From positions 1 to 20,476 of IMG/VR virus record IMGVR_UViG_3300004805_000048: 20,476 nucleotides of DNA. One strand, written 5' to 3'. The position numbers were made by a program, and so were the translations under genes. The notes under the pieces are model-generated. The model made no database searches, was not told the DNA's origin, and was given only the letters and a program-made list of their open reading frames with translations. The stretch is from a virus. Positions 15,068 to 20,476 of this stretch are shown piece by piece. Numbering within the stretch: position 1 is the stretch's first letter; every line of letters starts with the position of its first letter.

Positions 15068-15316
15068 TTAATAACCTAAATAGATTACAAGTCCGATTAT
15101 ACCACCTAAAGATGTAGCTACCCAATCCCATACGTCAGGTGTGTGCTTATCTTGATGGAAGTAGTCATAAACTTCTTTTAAAAAGCCTACAACAACAGCT
15201 AATAAAAGACCGTAGCCAAACAATTGACCTATAGCGAATAGGATAACACCACCTAGACAGTGAGCTATCTTATCCGCAGGGATTGCGTTTAGAAACGCTA
15301 GTATCTTTTCAATCAT
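15068..15316 (-). CDS. Small membrane protein, possibly YfiM/VanZ-like (82 aa)
   Basis: An 82-residue protein with two likely membrane segments (about residues 21-44 and 66-82). Conserved-looking polar groups are DKIAH near residues 15-19, KEVYDY at 47-52 and PDVWDWVATSLGG at 60-72. The pattern resembles small membrane proteins of the YfiM/DUF2279 or VanZ-like kind that also occur in phages, but I am not certain. It could instead act as a holin, which also has two or three segments and lies near lysis or fibre genes; no lysis partner is visible next to it. The start overlaps the upstream gene's stop (ATGA), so the two are translated together. Confidence 0.55.
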   Translation of the reverse strand: MIEKILAFLNAIPADKIAHCLGGVILFAIGQLFGYGLLLAVVVGFLKEVYDYFHQDKHTPDVWDWVATSLGGIIGLVIYLGY

Positions 15317-15534
15317 TTAGCTGCGTCTTGTAACGGAGTTAAATCTTCTGTAGTCCAAAAGTCTTTAGCAAGCATGATGTTTAAATGCTCTTTATTGCGA
15401 GCTACAGTATCAGCCCATTCTTCATCTGATACGGCTTCTGGCTTGTCACCATTGATTAAATTTACAGAGTCAAGTGCTGCGCTGTAGTGACGAGCGATTT
15501 CTTCTGCGGTTGGTTGTTCAATAAGTTCTGACAT
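15313..15534 (-). CDS. Small hypothetical protein after the fibre gene (73 aa)
   Basis: A 73-residue helical, mostly acidic protein (MSELIEQPTAEEIARHYSAA) with EWADTVARNKEHLNIMLAKD in its second half and no membrane segment. Its start overlaps the fibre gene stop by one base (TAATG) and its stop overlaps the membrane protein start. Such a coupled small gene directly after a fibre gene can be a fibre-assembly helper, but I see no motif to prove it. Function unknown. Confidence 0.58.
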   Translation of the reverse strand: MSELIEQPTAEEIARHYSAALDSVNLINGDKPEAVSDEEWADTVARNKEHLNIMLAKDFWTTEDLTPLQDAAK

Positions 15535-17864
15535 TATTTAGCTCCTTTAAGTAAATCAATTTCTGCTTTAAGTTCTTGGATAGACGCAATAAGCAATGGG
15601 ATAAGCTCTGTGTATTTTACAGACAAATAATCTGTTTCATCTTCCTTATCTACACGAACTATATCAATCGCTTCTGGTACTACTTCTTGCACTGATTGAG
15701 CAATTACACCTACGCATGGCTTTTTATCAACATCTGCTTTCCATGTAAATTTAACTGCTTCAATTTTAGCAATATCTTCAAGCGCATGAGTATATGTACC
15801 TGTTACATCTTTAAGTCTTGCATCAGAAGCAGAAGTCCATGCAGTAGCACCATTTGTAAGGTTTACACCGCCAGTAGTTCCACCTACACAAGTAAGAGTA
15901 TTGTACGTTGTACCACCTTTAATATTTGAATTAGAACCAATAGCCCATACAGAAGTAGTTGAGCCTAATGCGCCTGTATATCCTGCGATAACTGGCCCCC
16001 ATCCTGATGCAGCATAACCTAATATTAGGACATTTCCTGAACCATTTTGATTGCCTTGACCCATATAAAAGCTATCTGTATTGGTTCTAATAAATGCAGG
16101 ATTACCATCACCATCTGATAGGACAATGTAGTTAGAAGCTGTACGGATGTCTAGACCGCCTTGATTGCCATTGTAGTTACCTAGGACAGTATTTTTTGCG
16201 CCAGTTGTAACGTAATATCCTGATGGGTAAACAGACCCAGATATTCCAGTTCCAATAAATGTATTTCCTGTACCAGTAGTACTATATCCAGCTCCAGCTC
16301 CAATGAAAGTATTACTTCCCGTAGTGTTAGAATATCCTGCTTGTTGCCCAATAATAATACTTGATGTTCCAGTAGTATTGGAATATGCTGCTTGTTGCCC
16401 AATAAATACATTTGCAGCACCAGTAGTATTTAAGTACCCAGCTTGATACCCTACAGCGGTATTGTTAGATGCTGTAGTATTAGACCCTAAAGCACCCACT
16501 CCAAATGCAGAATTATAATTACCAGTTGTATTTTTTTCTAAAGGACCAAATGAAACCCCAGAATAATCTGCACCCATTGCAGTATTGGCAGTACCTGTGG
16601 TGTTTAAATTAAGTGCTAAATATCCAACAGCAGTTAAAGCTGTGCCAGTGGTATTGCTATACCCTGCTTGATAACCAACGGCAGTGTTGTTAGATGCTGT
16701 GGTGTTTGAATAAAGAGATTGTATACCTACGGCTGTGTTGAAATTGCCTGAACTAATAGAATATAAAGAACTACCACCAATAGCAGTATTGTAATATCCT
16801 ACTGCTCCACTAGCTCCGTACATAGCCTGATAGCCTAAAGCAGTATTTTGTGGAGTTCCTGTATTAGCAATATTATATGCAGCTTGATAGCCCACTGCCG
16901 TATTATAAGAACCTGTGGTGTTTGAAGAAAGTGCATTATCCCCTACTGCAGTATTATAATTACCTGTAGTGTTGTTATATAAAGAAGCATTTCCAACACT
17001 AGTGTTACTTGCTCCTGTAGTATTAGCATATACGGCTCTATAACCTATTGCAGTATTGTTAGATGCAGTAGTATTGGCTTGAAGTGCGCTTGAACCAATA
17101 GCAGTGTTATATGAGCCAGTTGTAGTATAATAAAGCGCATTAGAACCACACATCGTGTTACTAGAACCACTGGTGATTGAATATCCTGAATATCTACCAA
17201 AAGCGGCATTATAATTTCCTGATGGACCTGTGCCTAAAGCATATTGACCAAAAGCATCTAGAGCTTGACCGCCATTTGCTGAAGCTAAAGCATTATTACC
17301 AACTGCAGTATTATTTGAAACAGCACCAGCACCCTTGCCTACAGTTAGACCATTAATAGATGCGTCAGCTATTGTGCTTAATTTACCTGCATTTGAAAGC
17401 GTCATTAAACTCGTAGAACCTACACCACCATTGTACCAAGTAAATCCGTCAGCAGTGCCTACAGAAAAGCGACCATTGCCAGTGACATAATCCATGACAA
17501 TTCCGTCTGTAAATGTGCCTTGAAACGAACTTGGCGCATAGATTAAATCTTGTGTGACTACTTTTGTAGCAGGATAATCTACCCAAACGTTTTGAGTACC
17601 GCTTGTAAATGCAACTAAGGAACCGCCATTTGATGAAGCTAATACAGTAGTACGAGCAAGCGTAATACCGCCTGAACCGATTGTACCAATACCTACTTCC
17701 CAATTAGTGCCATATTGGTCAGCAATAACGTAGTAACAAGTATTATTTGCACCAATAGATGATGAGAAAGATTTATAGCCTGTAACAGCACCTAAAAGAT
17801 TAACCGTACCCGTTCCTGGTGAAACGCAGGTTTCCTGAACTCTATCAGCGACAACAAATGACAT
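15534..17864 (-). CDS. Fibre protein with YadA-like repeats and S74 chaperone (776 aa)
   Basis: Residues 1-102 (MSFVVADRVQETCVSPGTGT...) form an N-terminal attachment domain common to phage tail fibre proteins. Residues about 185-565 are 17-residue repeats of the form NTAVGxxALxxNTTGxY, as in the YadA head and other left-handed beta roll adhesins, and fit a trimeric receptor-binding shaft. Residues about 676-776 are an intramolecular chaperone of the Peptidase_S74 type: SASDARLKD, then KFTWKADVDKKPCVGVIAQSV and a final helix. S74 domains guide trimer folding and then cut themselves off; Ser680 and Lys685 are the likely dyad. The gene lies within the head module, not near the baseplate. AGGAA precedes the ATG. 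Confidence 0.85.
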   Translation of the reverse strand: MSFVVADRVQETCVSPGTGTVNLLGAVTGYKSFSSSIGANNTCYYVIADQYGTNWEVGIGTIGSGGITLARTTVLASSNGGSLVAFTSGTQNVWVDYPATKVVTQDLIYAPSSFQGTFTDGIVMDYVTGNGRFSVGTADGFTWYNGGVGSTSLMTLSNAGKLSTIADASINGLTVGKGAGAVSNNTAVGNNALASANGGQALDAFGQYALGTGPSGNYNAAFGRYSGYSITSGSSNTMCGSNALYYTTTGSYNTAIGSSALQANTTASNNTAIGYRAVYANTTGASNTSVGNASLYNNTTGNYNTAVGDNALSSNTTGSYNTAVGYQAAYNIANTGTPQNTALGYQAMYGASGAVGYYNTAIGGSSLYSISSGNFNTAVGIQSLYSNTTASNNTAVGYQAGYSNTTGTALTAVGYLALNLNTTGTANTAMGADYSGVSFGPLEKNTTGNYNSAFGVGALGSNTTASNNTAVGYQAGYLNTTGAANVFIGQQAAYSNTTGTSSIIIGQQAGYSNTTGSNTFIGAGAGYSTTGTGNTFIGTGISGSVYPSGYYVTTGAKNTVLGNYNGNQGGLDIRTASNYIVLSDGDGNPAFIRTNTDSFYMGQGNQNGSGNVLILGYAASGWGPVIAGYTGALGSTTSVWAIGSNSNIKGGTTYNTLTCVGGTTGGVNLTNGATAWTSASDARLKDVTGTYTHALEDIAKIEAVKFTWKADVDKKPCVGVIAQSVQEVVPEAIDIVRVDKEDETDYLSVKYTELIPLLIASIQELKAEIDLLKGAK
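15537..15842 (-). other. Peptidase_S74 intramolecular chaperone domain
   Basis: C-terminal about 100 residues of the fibre. SASDARLKD (678-686) carries Ser680 and Lys685, five residues apart, as in the Ser/Lys dyad of the endosialidase family chaperones; GVIAQSVQEVVPEAI and a C-terminal coiled-coil-like helix (ELIPLLIASIQELKAEIDLL) are also typical. Cleavage before Ser680 would release about 97 residues and leave a fibre of about 679 residues. Confidence 0.82.
16170..17312 (-). repeat. 17-residue YadA-like fibre repeats
   Basis: Units of 17 residues (51 bases), for example NTSVGNASLYNNTTGNY and NTAVGDNALSSNTTGSY, run from about residue 185 to 565 of the fibre. NTTG and N-T-(A/S/F)-(V/I/F)-G anchor each unit. 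Some are shortened or widened (for instance around 333-360 and 430-446), so the array is not perfectly regular. Confidence 0.82.
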
Positions 17865-17881
17865 GATGTATTCCTAAATAA

Positions 17882-18052
17882 TTAAGCTAATTGTGATTGT
17901 GCGAAATAACGAGATTGTTCGTTACCATCAGCATCAGTAAAATTAACTAGAACTAAAACTTCGCCTGTTTCTTGGTCTAATGAAAAACCACCAACTGTAC
18001 CCTCAATTGGAGCTGGCAAAACTTGCGTAACTGTTTGACCTTTAGTAAACAT
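17882..18052 (-). CDS. Small conserved-looking protein (56 aa)
   Basis: A 56-residue beta-rich protein, MFTKGQTVTQVLPAPIEGTV, continuing through VLVLVNFTDADGNEQSRYFA. AAGGA lies six bases before the ATG and the gene fills the space between the 194-aa protein and the fibre gene. It reads like a small SH3-like or hinge protein ('KGQ.V....APIEGTV.GF..D...GEVLVLV.F.D.DG...SRYF'), a type common among phage accessory genes. I cannot assign a function. Confidence 0.62.
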   Translation of the reverse strand: MFTKGQTVTQVLPAPIEGTVGGFSLDQETGEVLVLVNFTDADGNEQSRYFAQSQLA

Positions 18053-18061
18053 ATTGATTCC

Positions 18062-18646
18062 TTATAGTGATAGGCTGTAAGTAACTTGAACAACGTTACC
18101 TGAATTGACAGGTTGGTCACCGCCAGTAAATAAACCAGCAGAAAGCAATGTGCCTGAAGTATTTAAAATAGTTGTCACTGCGCCAGTACCGTAAACAATA
18201 AATGCGCCTTTTAATGTACCTGCGCCAGTCATTGTAAATGAAACAGCAGCACTTGTAGAAATAGCACCAGCAGAAGCAGTGCCAAAGCTAGGAGCAATAC
18301 GAGCAGCAAATGTAGGAGCGTTAGTAGTACCAGCTTCAGTCCAACCACTATGAGAAGCCATTGTATCGCCAGCAGCAGGACCAGTAGTATAAGATATAGA
18401 TGAAATCATACCCATGTATGGACCAACTACAGTGTAGCCTGAGCCAGTTAATGCTGTTTGAAGCATTAAGTTTTTACCTACAGTTGCTACTACGTTATGA
18501 ACTGTATCTTCCCAAAGCAATGGACCACCTTCGTATTCAAAGCACTTGAAAGTGTAAACACCTTCGGCTTGGCAAGATTCACCCATACCAGCTAAAGAGC
18601 TGATAGAAGCATTTGCTGATTCAACAGCTTTTAATTTATCTTTCAT
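18062..18646 (-). CDS. Structural protein of unknown function (194 aa)
   Basis: A 194-residue protein. Residues about 18-60 carry MGESCQAEGVYTFKCFEYEG and DTVHNVVATVGKNLMLQTAL; the rest is Gly/Ala/Thr/Ser-rich beta, ending NSGNVVQVTYSLSL. It has two cysteines (25 and 35), no signal peptide and no membrane segment. I recognise 'HNVV..VGKNLMLQT...G.GYTVVGPYMG' from phage proteins encoded next to head or fibre genes; a decoration or fibre-base role is possible but inferred. AGAGGAT before the ATG overlaps the MuF stop. Confidence 0.72.
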   Translation of the reverse strand: MKDKLKAVESANASISSLAGMGESCQAEGVYTFKCFEYEGGPLLWEDTVHNVVATVGKNLMLQTALTGSGYTVVGPYMGMISSISYTTGPAAGDTMASHSGWTEAGTTNAPTFAARIAPSFGTASAGAISTSAAVSFTMTGAGTLKGAFIVYGTGAVTTILNTSGTLLSAGLFTGGDQPVNSGNVVQVTYSLSL

Positions 18647-18648
18647 GT

Positions 18649-19488
18649 TTAATCCTCTAAATCAAAGTTAAGAACGGGCTTACAAATACAACGACAATTG
18701 GGTAAGTCACCAGGAAGCCCATGAACATCACTTCCGTACATCACTCCAATGAATGGCGGGTCATCGAAAGAATATTCGTTCCCACTCATTTTTATATGCA
18801 ATTCACGAGGCTCTTTTCCACCACCTGAATGAATCCAAATGAACTTTTTTACACCCAAAGTCTTTAGTCTAGTTGTATTAATAGACTGATAAGCCTTACG
18901 AGTTTGGTCTAAAGCAACAAGCCTTGCGTGTCTTACGTTGCCTTTATATTTCTTCGTTAGGAAAGGAACTAAATCTTCCATCCCTTTGCCTGTTGTAATG
19001 GAGCGCATTACCTGACCTTGCACTTCATTCAAGAACTTATAAGGTATAATTTTAATCAAGTTTGCAGCCTCTAATGTGCTTGCCTTGATGACCTCTTGTA
19101 ATTGTTCATTTGAAAATGAAGTATCTATGCTTAAATCAGGTAATGCTTCTTTTAACGAATTACGCAAAGTAATCGTTGAGTTCTTTATGGTGCGCTGAAT
19201 CATACGCTCAGTAGCACTCTTGGCAATCTCATCAAAGCGAGGCTGCCACTTTCTTAATAACCAATTAAGCAACATACGGGATTGACTTGCCAATGAAGCA
19301 TCCATTGCTTGACCGTAATGGTTCTCACTGAAAGTCTTTTTCAACTCTCTTTGAACGTCACGAAACATTAACCCTAGTTCATTGACAATAGGCTTTGCAT
19401 AATCGGTTGAGATACCAGCGTTAGGACGCAGCGCACCAGCAACGATACTATTCTTTTTCGGTTTCATCGTCATCTTCAGGCTCATCAT
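18649..19488 (-). CDS. MuF-like head morphogenesis protein (279 aa)
   Basis: The C-terminal part has WIHSGGGKEPRELHIKMSGN, then EYSFDDPPFIG and, near the end, DVHGLPGDLPNCRCICKPVL. A Trp/Gly-containing stretch followed by H..M.G and a PNCRC end is the hallmark of the MuF/SPP1 gp7 family (PF04233). The N-terminal half is helical and includes VALDQTRKAYQSINTTRLKTLG. MuF proteins are minor head proteins linked to the portal and enter the prohead. The start is ambiguous: ATGs at 19488, 19485, 19473 and 19467 are in frame and none has a clear Shine-Dalgarno sequence; the first overlaps the small acidic gene by 41 bases. A later start at 19473 or 19467 may be right. Confidence 0.85.
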   Translation of the reverse strand: MMSLKMTMKPKKNSIVAGALRPNAGISTDYAKPIVNELGLMFRDVQRELKKTFSENHYGQAMDASLASQSRMLLNWLLRKWQPRFDEIAKSATERMIQRTIKNSTITLRNSLKEALPDLSIDTSFSNEQLQEVIKASTLEAANLIKIIPYKFLNEVQGQVMRSITTGKGMEDLVPFLTKKYKGNVRHARLVALDQTRKAYQSINTTRLKTLGVKKFIWIHSGGGKEPRELHIKMSGNEYSFDDPPFIGVMYGSDVHGLPGDLPNCRCICKPVLNFDLED

Positions 19489-19603
19489 CCCATGCGCCAG
19501 TAGCTAACAACGTTTCATCTTCCTCTTTTTCTTTAGGATTGAAAAACTCTTTATCAGATTTAGTAGGAACTTTAAAATCAACATCTTTAGGTATGATTAA
19601 CAT
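19448..19603 (-). CDS. Small acidic protein (51 aa)
   Basis: A 51-residue protein not large enough for usual ORF cut-offs. Its sequence begins MLIIPKDVDFKVPTKSDKEF and ends with an acidic run around DDEPEDDDETEKE. Its ATG overlaps the peptidase-like gene stop by one base (TAATG) and AAAGG lies ahead of it, so it is very likely translated. It lies between that protein and MuF. The acidic end is like those of small head or DNA-mimic proteins, but I know no family. Without it there would be a 110-base gap here, so its presence is supported by gene packing. Confidence 0.68.
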   Translation of the reverse strand: MLIIPKDVDFKVPTKSDKEFFNPKEKEEDETLLATGAWDDEPEDDDETEKE

Positions 19604-20476
19604 TATTTAGCCTTTCTAAATAACTCATCAACATGGTTTTCTAATTCAATAGGTAAAGTTCCACGTTTATAGTTAGGAGCTGTAACCATTGCTGCCAATT
19701 CAGCATCGGCTTCTTTAATATTTGAAGCAGCATATTCACTAATATTGTGTTTAACCCAATCATAAACTGAGCTAGACTCACCCATTTTACCACCAGTTTG
19801 CAAGTCTTTTAATAATTTAGCTAATTTAGCTGGTGAATTTATATGTTTTTGCATACCTAAAGCATGAGCCATTTCGTGAACAATGGTTGCTCTCATTGGA
19901 TTTTCTTCTTCTGAGCTAATAGACCATCTTGGTTTACCGTCTGTTTTACGTTTTTCAGCACGAGCTTTTTGCTCTTTTAATTCAGCTTCATCACGCAATT
20001 TGATTGAGAATATTCCTTTATCGCCATGTTGCCAAGCTGTGCCATTAGTTCCACGTTTTGCAGGAGAAGCTCCAATACTTACTTTCGCATTGCTTAATGC
20101 AGATTTAATATCAAATCCAGCATTAGTCAAATCTGAAAGAGCATTATCAACTTCTACTAAAACTTTTTTAAACTTTTTAGCAGTAGGAGTATTTGAATTA
20201 ACATTAAATTGCTGATTGAATAAAGAGCTATTTGAGCTATCTCTTAACTGCCAATATTCTTTTTTTGCAATTTCAGCTTTTTCTGTATTGCCTTCAGCTT
20301 GATATTTTTGAATTTCGTGTAATTTTTCTATAGCTTCTGCTTGGTTTTTCTTTTTATCTACGCCATTTTCAAAGCCAAGACCAAATTTTTCAGTAAAATG
20401 TTTAGTTATTTCGTCAGAATTTGCAAAATTAGATTCTGATTTAGATTTTTCTTTAGATTTTTCTGATTTAGATGTG
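19603..20476 (-). CDS. Protein with metzincin-like zinc peptidase motif, 5' end outside window (at least 290 aa)
   Basis: The frame is open from the stop at 19603 to the right edge, so the start lies outside. The beginning visible here is Ser/Lys-rich (TSKSEKSKEKSKSES) and linker-like, followed by a helical region about 100 residues long. Near the C-terminus is HEMAHALGMQKH, an HExxHxxGxxH zinc-binding motif (metzincin type) at 19843-19878. A Glu/Lys/Arg-rich stretch and a Trp lie before it, and NHVDELFRKAK ends the protein. The gene precedes MuF, so it could be the end of a portal or minor-head fusion whose peptidase domain acts on head proteins or is injected. The position of any Met-turn was not determined. 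A TTG at 20130 is an unlikely start because the frame stays open well beyond it. Confidence 0.75.
   Translation of the reverse strand, partial: TSKSEKSKEKSKSESNFANSDEITKHFTEKFGLGFENGVDKKKNQAEAIEKLHEIQKYQAEGNTEKAEIAKKEYWQLRDSSNSSLFNQQFNVNSNTPTAKKFKKVLVEVDNALSDLTNAGFDIKSALSNAKVSIGASPAKRGTNGTAWQHGDKGIFSIKLRDEAELKEQKARAEKRKTDGKPRWSISSEEENPMRATIVHEMAHALGMQKHINSPAKLAKLLKDLQTGGKMGESSSVYDWVKHNISEYAASNIKEADAELAAMVTAPNYKRGTLPIELENHVDELFRKAK
19843..19878 (-). other. HExxHxxGxxH zinc-binding motif (metzincin-like)
   Basis: The minus strand encodes HEMAHALGMQKH: two His and a Glu at HExxH, a Gly three residues after the second His, and a third His four residues after the Gly. This is the exact metzincin spacing rather than a plain HExxH. 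Confidence 0.8.

Noticed and set aside
19603-20130. TTG at 20130 as the start of the peptidase-like gene
   Set aside because: The same frame stays open to the window edge with a helical and linker-like sequence, so the gene begins further right.

Overview
The window is a structural-gene block of a tailed bacteriophage (Caudoviricetes) with a contractile, myovirus-type tail. The evidence is a DUF3383-type tail sheath, a tail tube, a tail-assembly chaperone with a -1 frameshift signal, a tape measure protein and a baseplate set (Dit-like, plug, hub), together with a head module (MuF-like protein, prohead protease/scaffold, cement protein, major capsid protein). The DNA is AT-rich. Genes are packed tightly, with many TAATG or ATGA stop/start overlaps and AAGGAG-type ribosome binding sites, so the host is a bacterium. 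The host genus cannot be read from this window, and it may be an environmental or metagenomic phage.

Except for one HNH endonuclease gene, everything is on the minus strand, so transcription runs from right (20476) to left (1). The head part comes first: a 5'-truncated protein with a metzincin-like zinc peptidase motif (19603-20476), a small acidic protein, and a MuF-like head morphogenesis protein. Next is an accessory block (about 12532-18646) lying inside the head module. It holds a 194-aa structural-looking protein, a 56-aa protein, a large fibre with YadA-like 17-residue repeats and a C-terminal S74 self-cleaving chaperone, small proteins including one membrane protein, a 636-aa protein built from 27 uninterrupted 20-residue repeats plus a 9-residue Trp repeat, and a 120-aa Ig-like protein. 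Then comes a 560-aa fusion of a Nudix domain, a DUF2213 protease domain and a scaffold. It contains an internal start with its own ribosome binding site that would make a separate scaffold. The cement and major capsid proteins follow.

The HNH gene (8612-9190, plus strand) sits between the major capsid gene and the neck genes. Downstream are the connector, neck and tail-terminator genes, then sheath, tube, chaperone with frameshift extension, tape measure (TTG start), Dit-like protein, baseplate plug and the N-terminal part of the baseplate hub, which runs off the left edge.

The most notable points are the Nudix-protease-scaffold fusion with a nested start, the repeat protein with two perfectly periodic repeat systems, the placement of fibre-like genes within the head module, the metzincin-like motif next to MuF, and the well-formed frameshift site in the tail chaperone gene. 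There is no gene-free stretch longer than about 65 bases, and I saw no tRNA, CRISPR array, insertion sequence or convincing terminator.
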